Positions 50,982 to 60,191 are shown, counted from the first letter of the stretch. The stretch is 64,000 bases of DNA from JAFDBW01 sp963825575 (GCA_963825575.1 CAWGUB010000018.1:62001-126000); one strand, 5' to 3'. Translations and numbers: made by a program. Notes: generated by a model not told the origin, from the letters alone.

Positions 50982-51692
50982 TCAGTCCACCGCAGTAACG
51001 AAAAGCAGCCGGTTGCAGTGTGGACAACTCTGAATCTCCTTGATGACGAACAGGCTGTTGAACATCTGCGGCGGGAGATGCATGTGGCAACCGAGACAGG
51101 CGCCACCACGCGCCTCAACCACAGCGACACCGGCACGCTTCGACATCAGGAGCTCATAACGCTTGCGCAGCCTCGTTGGCAGGCCTTCCATGAGCACCTT
51201 GCGCTGGCGCTCCATCTCGTCGAGTTGCTTAATCACAGAAACCAGTGATGCATCGATTTCAGCACAACGGGCGCTCGCCTGTTCTTTGGCCTTGGCAAAC
51301 TCATCGTCTTTTTCGGCCTTTTCCGCGCCGAGGGATGTCAGCGTCTCGCCCTTTGCGTCAATCCGGTCCTGCAGCTCCTTGGCAAGCTTTTTGGCCGTAT
51401 CCACTTCCTTGAGTACCGCAATATATTCTTTCTGCGTTTTGATCTGGGGAAGACGCCCTTCGGAACGCTCTATATTCTGCTGTTCCAGGACCATGGCGTT
51501 GGCCAGCTCACTCTGTTCGCTTTCCAGAGCACCAATCTCGTCGGTGAGGCTGTCGACCATTTCCTGCAGACGCTCGAGTTCCGCATTGAGGGTCTGCTGC
51601 TCATTGAGGCCGGTCTGCCGTTCGACCTCGATAACCTTTCTTTCAGTATCCAACTCCTGCAAGTCACGCAGTAACTGCAACTGCTTTTGCAC
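50982..51692 (-). CDS. C4-type zinc-ribbon protein (DUF164/CT398-like)
   Basis: 236 residues: a long coiled coil (about 1-165, rich in Glu/Lys/Leu with heptad pattern) and a C-terminal zinc ribbon with CLGC (about 200) and CPHC (about 225). This family includes chlamydial CT398, reported to bind sigma54 and a type III secretion ATPase; in delta-type bacteria it usually stands beside Nif3-like and RNase P genes as here. GTG 51692 follows GGGAGG at good spacing. Acts probably by binding protein or nucleic acid; specific role unknown. Confidence 0.82.
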   Translation of the reverse strand: MQKQLQLLRDLQELDTERKVIEVERQTGLNEQQTLNAELERLQEMVDSLTDEIGALESEQSELANAMVLEQQNIERSEGRLPQIKTQKEYIAVLKEVDTAKKLAKELQDRIDAKGETLTSLGAEKAEKDDEFAKAKEQASARCAEIDASLVSVIKQLDEMERQRKVLMEGLPTRLRKRYELLMSKRAGVAVVEARGGACLGCHMHLPPQMFNSLFVIKEIQSCPHCNRLLFVTAVD

Positions 51693-51754
51693 GATAAACG
51701 CCTCCCTTGTCAGTGATCTCTTTGTATCGACCGCCCGCAGGCGGTCGAGGTTGT

Positions 51755-52879
51755 TTAATAAAACCGGAAAGGATCCTGCTCACCGGTGTATGTTACAAAT
51801 TCTATCTCCCAGTGCCGTTTTCCAGCGGCATTTCGCAATACATCTGCGACCAGTCTTACCATCAGCTTTTCCGTGGCAAAGTGGCCGGCATCAACCAGGG
51901 CGATGCCGAGTTCCTCGGCCTGTCGGGCCTCGTGGTATTTAACGTCACCGGTTACCAGGACATCTGCTCCCTGGCGATGGGCGGCCTGTAGCAGGCCGGC
52001 GCCGGCGCCTCCACAGAGGGCAACCTTATGCACGGGTAAATCACCGGCCCCGGTCAGACGCAGGTGGTCGCAGCCGAGGGCCGCCTTGACGCTGGCGGCA
52101 AACGCATCGAGCGTCGTCGCCTGCTCAAGCTTGCCAATTCTGCCTAATCCGGCACCAGGAACCTGGTTCCGCAGGGGAAAGAGGTCATAGGCCACCTCTT
52201 CGTAAGGGTGCGCCTTCAGCATCTTCTCAAGGACCCTTGCCAGCCTGCGCTGCGGAACGATTGTCTCGATCCGGAATTCCTCAACCTGCTCCATTTTTCC
52301 CGGTTCGCCGATAAAAGGGCTTGATTTCTGGCCGGGGCGGAAAGTCCCCTCCCCCCGGCTGCGGAAAGAACATTGGTCATAGGCACCGATCTGTCCTGCA
52401 CCACCGGCAAAAAGGGCCTCGGCGACCTGCGGTTCGTGTCCGGCGGGGACAAAAACCACCAGCTTGAGATATTCGCCGGCGACCGGCTGTAGCGGCACAG
52501 GCGCTTGCACGTCAAGTTGCCGGGCCAGCCAACTGTTGAGTCCGTCCTCGGCACAATCAAGATTGGTGTGGGCACTGATAACCGAGATGCCGGAATGCAC
52601 TGCAGTCCAGAGCACCTTGCCAACCGCATCGTCAGGGGTCAGACGCTTGATCGGCCGGAACAGCAGGGGATGATGCGTGACCAGGGCCTGGGCTCCGGCT
52701 TCGCTGGCAGCCTGCACGGCCCCGAGCGAGGGGTCCAGCGCCACCATGACCCGCTCCAGGGGTGCAGTGGGGTCACCGACCTGCAGTCCGACATTGTCCC
52801 AATCCTCCGCCAGGCCCGGATCGTACAGGTTGTGAATCAGGCCGAGCAGATCCTGTATGCGTTGTCCCTTGTTTGCCAT
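51755..52879 (-). CDS. Nif3-like dinuclear-metal hexameric protein
   Basis: 374 residues. The family has two metal ions held by His and Glu: THHPLLF near residue 80, AHTNLD near 120, and later HFATEKLMV. The middle insert (about 120-240, YDQCSFRSRGEGTF and AHPYEEVAYDLFPL) is the PII/CutA-like domain of the longer members. GTP cyclohydrolase I-related names occur for this family, but the activity is uncertain. Two ATG codons are adjacent (52882 and 52879); the second was chosen because TAGGG is otherwise too close. The site lies right against a terminator stem (see findings). Confidence 0.87.
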   Translation of the reverse strand: MANKGQRIQDLLGLIHNLYDPGLAEDWDNVGLQVGDPTAPLERVMVALDPSLGAVQAASEAGAQALVTHHPLLFRPIKRLTPDDAVGKVLWTAVHSGISVISAHTNLDCAEDGLNSWLARQLDVQAPVPLQPVAGEYLKLVVFVPAGHEPQVAEALFAGGAGQIGAYDQCSFRSRGEGTFRPGQKSSPFIGEPGKMEQVEEFRIETIVPQRRLARVLEKMLKAHPYEEVAYDLFPLRNQVPGAGLGRIGKLEQATTLDAFAASVKAALGCDHLRLTGAGDLPVHKVALCGGAGAGLLQAAHRQGADVLVTGDVKYHEARQAEELGIALVDAGHFATEKLMVRLVADVLRNAAGKRHWEIEFVTYTGEQDPFRFY

Positions 52880-52888
52880 CATCCCTAC

Positions 52889-52930
52889 GTAAAAAGAGTG
52901 CAGCCTGGTCTTCGGCTGCACTCTTTTTAC
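52889..52930. terminator. Rho-independent terminator of the CAU tRNA, abutting the Nif3 ribosome-binding site
   Basis: GTAAAAAGAGTGCAGCC (52889-52905) and GGCTGCACTCTTTTTAC (52914-52930) form a perfect 17-bp stem with loop TGGTCTTC. On the minus strand it ends in TTTTT within the stem, and GTAGGG ATG ATG follows at once. It lies 54 bases after the tRNA. Confidence 0.82.
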
Positions 52931-52983
52931 ATCTCTTGAAATCTATCTGAACCAGTAAGCATCGATCATGGTGTTGAGGCGGG

Positions 52984-53059
52984 TGGTGGGCCCACCAGGG
53001 TTCGAACCTGGGACCGACCGGTTATGAGCCGGTGGCTCTTCCAACTGAGCTATGGGCCC
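52984..53059 (-). tRNA. tRNA with CAU anticodon (tRNA-Ile2 or elongator tRNA-Met)
   Basis: 76 nt including an encoded CCA. All four arms fold: acceptor GGGCCCA/TGGGCCC, anticodon stem ACCGG/CCGGT around CTCATAA (anticodon CAT), T-arm CCAGG-TTCGAAC-CCTGG, D-arm GCTC/GAGC. The C-G pairs at positions 4 and 5 of the acceptor stem fit tRNA-Ile2, the substrate of TilS lysidine synthase, better than E. coli elongator Met. I could not prove which it is. It has its own promoter and terminator. Confidence 0.93.
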
Positions 53060-53077
53060 GCAAAAGTTCAGGCCGAA

Positions 53078-53106
53078 AGTGTAAGTTGCGTATTCTTCTC
53101 TGTCAA
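53078..53106 (-). promoter_or_regulatory. Strong sigma70 promoter of the CAU tRNA
   Basis: TTGACA (53101-53106, perfect) and TACACT (53078-53083) with a 17-base spacer on the minus strand; the tRNA 5' end lies 18 bases after the -10 box. Confidence 0.75.
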
Positions 53107-53190
53107 TCACTTTCCAGTGCCCGGTCTCTCTAAACGATCAAACAAAACATCAGTATCACTTACCAATCGCATGAACAATTCAACCATAAC

Positions 53191-54954
53191 CTAGTTGTTG
53201 CCTCCGGTCTCCATAAAACTCTTCAGGCGCTTGGCGCGGCTCGGATGACGCAATTTGCGTAGCGCCTTGGCTTCAATCTGGCGAATTCGCTCTCGGGTAA
53301 CGGCAAAATCCTGGCCGACTTCTTCCAGGGTATGGTCCGATTTCTCACCGATACCGAAACGCATGCGCAGAACTCTCTCTTCACGCGGCGTCAAGGTCGC
53401 GAGGACCTTGGCTGTCTGGTCGGAGAGGTTGCCCTTGATAACTGCTTCGAGGGGCGAAATCACACCCTTGTCCTCAATGAAATCACCCAGGGAGGAGTCC
53501 TCTTCCTCACCGATCGGGGTTTCCAGGCTGATTGGCTCCTTGGCGATTTTCAGAACCCGGCGCACTTTCTCAAGCGGCAGCTCCATGCGCTCGGCGATCT
53601 CTTCCGGAGTCGGCTCGCGACCAATCTCCTGAACCAGTTGCCGGCTGGTACGAATCAACTTATTGATCGTTTCGATCATATGCACCGGGATACGGATGGT
53701 GCGGGCCTGGTCGGCTATGGCGCGGGTAATCGCCTGGCGAATCCACCAGGTTGCGTAGGTTGAGAACTTGTAACCACGCTGGTATTCGAACTTGTCGACC
53801 GCCTTCATCAAACCGATGTTGCCTTCCTGGATCAGGTCGAGGAACTGCAGTCCGCGGTTCGTATATTTTTTGGCGATAGAGACAACCAGGCGCAGGTTGG
53901 CTTCGACCAGTTCGGTCTTGGCCTGCTTGGCACGCCACTCACCCTTGTTCACTTCCTTAAGGGATTCGAGTAGTTCTTCAGGGGCAAAACCCGACTCCTC
54001 TTCAACCTTGGCAAACTTGCGATCAGTCCCTTTCAGGCGTTTTTCGATCACCAGCAGGGTGTCCATCGGGCGGTCAAGTTCTTCTGCCACGGCCCGGGCT
54101 TCATTTTCGCTTTTGCGCATTTTGCGCAGCAGTTTACTGATATCCGCGTAGGGACGGTCAAGTGATTCTTCACAGGCCCTGACTTCCTGCTTGGCCTTTT
54201 TGACCTGCTTGGCCAGTTCCTTGAGCCGGTCGACAATTTTGGCGATCTGGTAATCCTTGAGGCGGATCTGGTTCATCAGATCACCCATTTCCACCTTGAG
54301 GCTTTCCATTTCCTTGTCGAGTGGCTTGCGTTTGGTTTTGTTCGCCGCGGCAGCTTCGTCACGCAGGGCCATGAAACGTTCGTAGCGGGCTTTGATCTCC
54401 TCGACCAGAGCGACGACGCGCGCGCGGTGTCTTTCCTCCGCCTCGCTACCCTCTTCCTCGTCATAGTCCTTGGTGATCTCGGCAACACTGATCTGCCCCT
54501 TCAGGTGGCGCTCACCAAGAGCGACAACTTCCTTGAAGGCAATCGGCGTCTTGACAATCACTCTGGCGACCAGGGCTTCACCCTCTTCTATGCGCTTGGC
54601 GATTTCAACTTCGCCTTCACGCGTCAGCAGTGAAACCTGGCCCATCTCACGCAAGTACATCCGGACCGGGTCGCTGGTGCGACCCATGACATCGGTGTCA
54701 AACTCAGCCTCTTCCTCGCTATCGTCACTGCTGGAAGAGTCCTGCGACGGTGGCTTGCCTGACGTGGATTTCCGCTCCGCGTCAACCACCTCGATGTCCA
54801 TCTCGCCGAACATGCTCATGACATCGTCAAGCTGTTCTGAAGACACCATATCGGCAGGCAGGATATCGTTCACCTCATCGTAGGTGAGAAAACCCTTTTC
54901 CTTGCCGAGGTCAATCAGCTGCTGGACTTCTTCAATACTGGTCTTTTTGGCCAT
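53191..54954 (-). CDS. rpoD: RNA polymerase primary sigma factor RpoD (sigma70)
   Basis: 587 residues. Region 1.1 at the N-terminus (VQQLIDLGKEKGFLTYDEVNDILP), region 1.2 (DPVRMYLREMGQVSLLTREGEVEIAKRIE), a lysine/glutamate-rich non-conserved insert with coiled-coil character (about 160-330), region 2 (RLVVSIAKKYTNRGLQFLDLIQEGNIGLMKAV ... KFSTYATWWIRQAI), region 3 and region 4 (LTPREERVLRMRFGI and the helix-turn-helix TLEEVGQDFAVTRERIRQIEAKALRKLRHPSR). ATG 54954 after GAGGGG was chosen. dnaG lies 86 bases upstream, forming the classical dnaG-rpoD pair. Confidence 0.97.
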   Translation of the reverse strand: MAKKTSIEEVQQLIDLGKEKGFLTYDEVNDILPADMVSSEQLDDVMSMFGEMDIEVVDAERKSTSGKPPSQDSSSSDDSEEEAEFDTDVMGRTSDPVRMYLREMGQVSLLTREGEVEIAKRIEEGEALVARVIVKTPIAFKEVVALGERHLKGQISVAEITKDYDEEEGSEAEERHRARVVALVEEIKARYERFMALRDEAAAANKTKRKPLDKEMESLKVEMGDLMNQIRLKDYQIAKIVDRLKELAKQVKKAKQEVRACEESLDRPYADISKLLRKMRKSENEARAVAEELDRPMDTLLVIEKRLKGTDRKFAKVEEESGFAPEELLESLKEVNKGEWRAKQAKTELVEANLRLVVSIAKKYTNRGLQFLDLIQEGNIGLMKAVDKFEYQRGYKFSTYATWWIRQAITRAIADQARTIRIPVHMIETINKLIRTSRQLVQEIGREPTPEEIAERMELPLEKVRRVLKIAKEPISLETPIGEEEDSSLGDFIEDKGVISPLEAVIKGNLSDQTAKVLATLTPREERVLRMRFGIGEKSDHTLEEVGQDFAVTRERIRQIEAKALRKLRHPSRAKRLKSFMETGGNN

Positions 54955-55040
54955 TAATACGCCCCTCAAAGATACTTACCCTGTTCACAGGATAGCATTT
55001 TTTGGACAAGCTATGGATTATATGGAAAAAGCTTTATATT

Positions 55041-56828
55041 TCAAAGCTTTTTTTTGAGTTTCTGGCTGATCTCGATGTATTCTCGCAGATACTGTGTTTC
55101 GACCATTTCATCGCCGTTGTGGCGCGCTTCTTCCAGGAGGTTGCTGACCTCTTGCAGGCGCACCCTCAGCCGGGTATTGGCAGCGGCCCGACGACAATCC
55201 TCGAAGATCTTTTCCGGGTTGTCCGCCCAACCCTGGTCCTCCTGCATAACCAGCCCGGCCAGAAGCGATTGATTGGCCTCATCCAGGGCTGCGCTCATGA
55301 GGTTTTCCGGCAGCTGGCCTCCTGCATCTTCACTGGCAAGCAGGTGTTCCGCCAGGCCACGATATTGATCGTCAAGAAAGAGCTCGTCGGTCCCTTCCTC
55401 ACGGACCCGTTTTCGCAACTGTTCATCAACCAGCATCAAGCGTAACAGGTATTTCTGCCCTTGTCCTGTCGCCGTCACCGGTTTATACGCCGGAGCCAAC
55501 TGTCTCGCTGGGCGACGCACCGGAGGCGTTGTCGAGCGACTATCGCGCAGTTTCGACTGAAGGTCCTCGACATTCAGACCAATCAGCTTTGCCAGCCGCT
55601 GCAGGTACAGGCTGCGCTCCAACTCTTCGGGAAGGCGTCGAATCCGCTCAAGAACTTGATTGGCCGCTCGCGCCCGCCCCTCGACGCTGTCGTCATTACT
55701 GCGCAGTTGATCATCAATGAAGACCTCCAGGACCGGTCGTGCCGCATCCAGGCAACTGCGGAGACCTCCCTCACCTCGAGCCTTGAGCAGAGAATCCGGG
55801 TCCTCCCCGGCAGGCATGGCAACCACGCTGACGGCAAGGCCGAATGGCAGCAGGGCATCCATGGCCCGGAATGTCGCCTGGCGACCGGCGGTATCCTCGT
55901 CAAAGAGCAGCAAGATCTTGTCGGCGTAACGCTTTAGCAAGCGGGCATGGTCCGGAGTCAGTGCCGTGCCGCAGGTTGCTACCGCATTGGTGAACCCGGC
56001 CCGATGCAGAGCCAACACGTCAAAATAGCCTTCGACAACGAGCACCGTATCGCTGTGTCGTATGGCATCGCGCGCCTGGTAAAGGCCGTAAAGGACCTGG
56101 CCTTTGTGATAAACATCCGTTTCCGGGGAATTGATGTATTTGGGCAGGCTGTCGTCGAGCACCCGGCCACCAAAAGCGACCATGCGCCCCTGCAGGTCAT
56201 GGATCGGGAACAGCAGCCGATTGCGAAACAGGTCATAATCGCCGCGTTCCTGCTTGCCGGGTCGCACCAGCCCCGTGTTGCGGATATCTTCTGCGGAGAA
56301 GTTCTTCTCCATCAGGTGTTTGGCCAGGGTTTCCCACGCTTCAGGCGCAAACCCAAGTTGAAAGGCGCGCACCGTCTCCCCATCATAGCCACGTTGGCGC
56401 AGATAGCGGCGGCCGGGCGCTCCGGCATCACCATCGAGCAGCAGCTGATGGTAGAAGCTGCAGGCAACCTCGTTGATTCGCGCCAGTCTCTCCCGGGCCT
56501 CACGACGGCGGACTTCGGCCGGCGAGACCTCTTCCTCCTCGACTTCGATACCGACCTTTTCGCCGAGGCGTCTGACCGCGTCGGGGAAGCTCAGCCCATC
56601 CATGCGCATGACGAAAGAAAACACGTTGCCGCCCACACCACAGCCGAAACAGTGAAAGATCTGGCGCGATGAGTTGACATTGAACGAAGGGGTCTTTTCC
56701 TGATGGAAAGGACAGAGTCCCTGATAGTTGACCCCTGACCGCTTGAGTGGCAGGTAGCTCGAGACCACCTCGACAATGTCGACGCGATCGCGGATCTCCT
56801 GAATCTTTTCATCAGCTATGCGCCCCAT
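55041..56828 (-). CDS. dnaG: DNA primase DnaG
   Basis: 595 residues. The N-terminal zinc-binding domain has Cys39, His42, Cys60 and Cys63 (CPFHQEKTPSF, FHCFGC). The RNA polymerase core with TOPRIM motif is present (VVEGYFDVLALHRAGF; LLFDEDTAGR with the acidic residues), and a C-terminal helicase-interaction region of about 150 residues. Lays down RNA primers at replication forks. The ATG overlaps the stop of mutS2 by one base (TGATG). Confidence 0.96.
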   Translation of the reverse strand: MGRIADEKIQEIRDRVDIVEVVSSYLPLKRSGVNYQGLCPFHQEKTPSFNVNSSRQIFHCFGCGVGGNVFSFVMRMDGLSFPDAVRRLGEKVGIEVEEEEVSPAEVRRREARERLARINEVACSFYHQLLLDGDAGAPGRRYLRQRGYDGETVRAFQLGFAPEAWETLAKHLMEKNFSAEDIRNTGLVRPGKQERGDYDLFRNRLLFPIHDLQGRMVAFGGRVLDDSLPKYINSPETDVYHKGQVLYGLYQARDAIRHSDTVLVVEGYFDVLALHRAGFTNAVATCGTALTPDHARLLKRYADKILLLFDEDTAGRQATFRAMDALLPFGLAVSVVAMPAGEDPDSLLKARGEGGLRSCLDAARPVLEVFIDDQLRSNDDSVEGRARAANQVLERIRRLPEELERSLYLQRLAKLIGLNVEDLQSKLRDSRSTTPPVRRPARQLAPAYKPVTATGQGQKYLLRLMLVDEQLRKRVREEGTDELFLDDQYRGLAEHLLASEDAGGQLPENLMSAALDEANQSLLAGLVMQEDQGWADNPEKIFEDCRRAAANTRLRVRLQEVSNLLEEARHNGDEMVETQYLREYIEISQKLKKKL

Positions 56829-59221
56829 CAGTGTCGCAACTCCACTATCGTCACGTTGTCACCACCCTGCTCCGGCCCTGCGGCATGAAACACGCTGACT
56901 TCGCCGCGCTCCGCAAGAAATTCCCTGACCGCCTTGCGCAGAATTCCCTGCCCTGCTCCATGCACAATCTCAAGTTCCTGTTCACCGTGCAACAACGCCT
57001 CGTCAAGAAACCGGCCGAGCAGCCCCTGGGCATCCTCGACCCGCTTTCCGACCAGGACCAGGCGGGGCAGAAAAGCCTTGCGCTCAACCCGATCACGAAC
57101 CTTCGGCGCAGATTTCCTCTGTTCGGCAAACCGGCGCGGCTCGAACTGTCGCAGGGCCTTCGTCGACTGACGGAGCTTCTTGCCGCCGGCCTGCAGTTCG
57201 ATCCGGTCACCATCAACATGGGTCACTTCAGCCTCTATACCAAGGGCCGGAAGATAGAGAATCTCCCTGACCGCGACCTCTTCCGGGATCCGCTGGGGAC
57301 CTTGCGGTAATGGTGCGGGCAAACTTTCGCGCAGCGTCCTGACGGTGCTGGTCAATTCAGCACGTTCCTTAGGCACGACGTTCCCCTTCGGCACCTTACG
57401 GAAGACCTCCTGCAGCTTCTCTTCTGCGGCGGCAAGAATCTTTATCCCCTGCTGGCGCGCATCTTCCAGAATCTCCCGGCGCCGCACCTCGAGGTCTTTG
57501 CGATCATCATCGATGCGATGCATCTCTGTCTCCGCCGAGGATCGCAGGCTTCGGGCCTTGTTCAACTCATCGTCGAGAGTCGCTCGCACTGCCTGCAACC
57601 TCTCGATAATCGCACCACCTTCACGCTCGTCCTGGCCAAGATAGCGCTCGGCGGCAGCGAGGAGGTCTTCCGGCAGGCCGATTCGCTGCGCGATGGTAAA
57701 AGCGTGGCTGGCACCGGGGATCCCGTAATGCAGCCGGTAGGTCGGCTGCAACGTTGCCGTGTCGAATTCCACCGCGGCATTCTCGACCAGCTCCTCGAGC
57801 TGGGCATAGCCCTTGACCACATGCAGATGCGTGGTCGCCAGAACGCGGGCACCGAGAGCGCGCAGGGAGTCAACCGTGGCCAATGCCAGGGCCGAGCCCT
57901 CGCCAGGATCGGTCCCGGTCCCGAGTTCATCCATCAGAATCAAGGTTTCGCCGTCGGCCCGCGCCAGGATATTCCGCCAGCGCATCAAGTGGCCGGAATA
58001 GGTTGACAAGCTCGTCTCTATACTCTGTTCGTCACCGATATCGGTCATCACCGGAGCGAACGGAAAAACCCGGCTGCCCGGCGCGCAGGGGACCGGCAGG
58101 CCGGCGCGCACCATGAGGACCAGCAGGCCGGCCGTTTTGAGCGTCACGGTCTTGCCGCCGGTATTCGGGCCACTAATGATCAGGGCCTGGCATTCCGACG
58201 GCAGACGCAGGTCAATCGGCACTACCGTTGGAGCCTGCAGGTTGACCTGTTTCGCTACAACCAGCAGAGGGTGGCGGGCACCCAGCAAATCCAGGCAAGG
58301 CCTCTCCGCCAGTTCGGGGACGACAGCATCCATGTCGACGGTCAGACGAGCAATCGCCTGGCGCAGGTCCAGCCGGGCCAGGATCACCTGGTTGTCGGCC
58401 AGCGGCCGGCGCACCTCGCGCACGCTGCCAGTCAACCGCGCCAGGATTCGCTGTTCTTCGCGACCGATCTGATGAATCAGGGTCTGTACACGATTGTTGC
58501 CTTCCAGCGTTGCCGCTGGTTCAAGGTAAAGAGTCTGGCCACTCGCTGAGACATCGTGGACGAAGCCTTTCAGCCGCCCGCTGTGGTCGGCCCGCACTGG
58601 AACGACGTAACGGCCGTTGCGGTCAGTAATCAAAGTTTCCTGGAACACCCCCTGCAGGCGTTCATCCTGCAACAGTTTTTCCAGCTGGCGCTTGACCCGC
58701 CCCCGTTCGTTTTGCAAGCCATCGCGCAGCTCCGCCAACTCGAAGGAGGCCGTGTCGAGAATCTCCGCGCGCGGACCGATACTGCGTCTGATTTCTGCCG
58801 CCAACTCCGGGACCGTAGTCAAATGGTGAGCAAAAGATTGCAGGCGTGGGCAGACTTCACTGGCAAGCAGCTGTTGCCGGCACGCCGCAGCAGTTTCGAG
58901 CGCGGCCTGAACATCACGCAGGACCTCGGGTTCCAGGCGCAGACCCTCGGCCTGCAGCAATTCAAGATGCGGTATCAGGTCGGCACCGGAGCCAAGGGAC
59001 AGGGGCCCGTCCTCACGGAGCGTTGCCCCGGCCTCTTCTGCTTCCTGCAAAGCCTCAAGAATAAGTTTCCGGTCACTCAGCGGCACCAGTGCCGCAGCCA
59101 GAGCCCGCCCATAGGGCGTCTGGGTCCTGCCGACAACCAGGTCGACAACCTTGGCGAATTCAAGCTGTATCAGGCTGTCTGCTGATAATCCATGTTGAGT
59201 CCCCTGATTCTCAGACATCAT
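56828..59221 (-). CDS. mutS2: Endonuclease/ribosome-rescue ATPase MutS2
   Basis: 797 residues, standard MutS2 length. MutS core with Walker A GPNTGGKT, Walker B LMDELGTGTDP and the ABC-type STFSGHL/STYSGHL signature; a long coiled coil (about 520-620); and a C-terminal Smr domain (about 720-797) with VHGAGQGILRKAV. The Smr beginning reads LVLVGKR rather than the usual LDLHG/LDLRG, a variation seen in some members. MutS2 acts on collided ribosomes and in some species limits recombination. Overlaps cvpA upstream (ATGA) and dnaG downstream. Confidence 0.94.
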   Translation of the reverse strand: MMSENQGTQHGLSADSLIQLEFAKVVDLVVGRTQTPYGRALAAALVPLSDRKLILEALQEAEEAGATLREDGPLSLGSGADLIPHLELLQAEGLRLEPEVLRDVQAALETAAACRQQLLASEVCPRLQSFAHHLTTVPELAAEIRRSIGPRAEILDTASFELAELRDGLQNERGRVKRQLEKLLQDERLQGVFQETLITDRNGRYVVPVRADHSGRLKGFVHDVSASGQTLYLEPAATLEGNNRVQTLIHQIGREEQRILARLTGSVREVRRPLADNQVILARLDLRQAIARLTVDMDAVVPELAERPCLDLLGARHPLLVVAKQVNLQAPTVVPIDLRLPSECQALIISGPNTGGKTVTLKTAGLLVLMVRAGLPVPCAPGSRVFPFAPVMTDIGDEQSIETSLSTYSGHLMRWRNILARADGETLILMDELGTGTDPGEGSALALATVDSLRALGARVLATTHLHVVKGYAQLEELVENAAVEFDTATLQPTYRLHYGIPGASHAFTIAQRIGLPEDLLAAAERYLGQDEREGGAIIERLQAVRATLDDELNKARSLRSSAETEMHRIDDDRKDLEVRRREILEDARQQGIKILAAAEEKLQEVFRKVPKGNVVPKERAELTSTVRTLRESLPAPLPQGPQRIPEEVAVREILYLPALGIEAEVTHVDGDRIELQAGGKKLRQSTKALRQFEPRRFAEQRKSAPKVRDRVERKAFLPRLVLVGKRVEDAQGLLGRFLDEALLHGEQELEIVHGAGQGILRKAVREFLAERGEVSVFHAAGPEQGGDNVTIVELRH

Positions 59222-59700
59222 TTCAAAACACGCTGGCTCCCCTGCAGGATGGCATCACCCAGATCAGTAAACGGTGGCGCCAGGTAGGCCTTTTTCACGA
59301 CTTTGTCCAAATCCCACGGCAGTGGTCGCAGCGACAGGGCGAAGAGCACCACTGCCAGCAGAAGCACCCCCTGTGACAAACCGAAGACACCTCCGATCAG
59401 GCGGTTAAAACCGCCGAGGAAAAGCAGCTTGACAACACGGGACAGGAGAAAGCCGAGGACCAGGAAGAAAATCATGGTCGCCAGGAAAAGCACGGTAAAT
59501 GTAATTGCCACGGCAATCTGGGCTGGCAGCTCAACCTGTTCGAGCAGGGCCTCTGCCAGGGGCCCATGGTAGCGGAAAGCCAAAAAAGCACCGACAAAAA
59601 GGCCTGCCAGGGAACAGACTTCCTTGAGCAGGCCGCGCAACAACCCCTTCAGCAAAAAGCCGCAGAGGATGACAAGGATGGCAATATCAATGCCGTTCAT
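59218..59700 (-). CDS. CvpA-family membrane protein
   Basis: 160 residues with about four hydrophobic helices (DIAILVILCGFLLKGLLRGLL, IAVAITFTVLFLATMIFFLVLG). CvpA proteins are linked to colicin V production and envelope tolerance; the biochemical role is unsettled. Neighbour of mutS2, as in many bacteria. The stop overlaps the mutS2 start by four bases. Confidence 0.85.
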   Translation of the reverse strand: MNGIDIAILVILCGFLLKGLLRGLLKEVCSLAGLFVGAFLAFRYHGPLAEALLEQVELPAQIAVAITFTVLFLATMIFFLVLGFLLSRVVKLLFLGGFNRLIGGVFGLSQGVLLLAVVLFALSLRPLPWDLDKVVKKAYLAPPFTDLGDAILQGSQRVLK

Positions 59701-59725
59701 GATCCGATTCAGGCCCCCTCGAAGC

Positions 59726-60169
59726 TTACCCCGCCAGCTGTTTACGGACTATTTCACTAACCAGTTTACCATCGGCACGACCGGTGGTCTGGGGAGTGAC
59801 CAGCTTCATGACCGCGCCCATATCTCGCATCGTACTGGCTCCGCTCTCGGCAATCGCCCTGGCCACCAGCCCTTCCAGCTCGTCCATACCCAGCTGGGCC
59901 GGCAGAAACTCCTGCAAAACGGCCAATTCCTGCTCTTCCTTGTCCGCCAGCTCCGGGCGGGTCGCACGGTAGGCTTCTGCCGCCTCGCGCCGCTGTTTGA
60001 CCAGAGTGGAGAGGATCTTGATTGCCGCCGCATCATCCAGCTCCTGGCGAGCTTCGATTTCAGCGTTTTTCAGGGCAGTGCGCGCCATGCGTATGGTGCC
60101 CAGACGCAGACTGTCCCTGGCCTTCATCGCGACCTTCATTTCTTCAATCAATTGGTCCTGAATACTCAT
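59726..60169 (-). CDS. yqeY: GatB/YqeY domain-containing protein
   Basis: 147 residues of the YqeY family, related to the C-terminal tRNA-binding domain of GatB (LKNAEIEARQELDD, LPAQLGMDELEGLV). Exact role unknown. The frame starts 26 codons earlier, but ATG 60169, after GGGAG, gives the normal length. In many bacteria yqeY stands between rpsU and dnaG; rpsU is not here, and cvpA and mutS2 stand between yqeY and dnaG. Confidence 0.87.
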   Translation of the reverse strand: MSIQDQLIEEMKVAMKARDSLRLGTIRMARTALKNAEIEARQELDDAAAIKILSTLVKQRREAAEAYRATRPELADKEEQELAVLQEFLPAQLGMDELEGLVARAIAESGASTMRDMGAVMKLVTPQTTGRADGKLVSEIVRKQLAG

Positions 60170-60191
60170 AATGCTTGTATCTCCCGCCGGC

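Noticed and set aside
51727..51748. TCGACCGCC/GGCGGTCGA hairpin as a terminator between Nif3 and the zinc-ribbon gene
   Set aside because: Nine-bp stem without a T-run in either direction; probably only a spacer hairpin.
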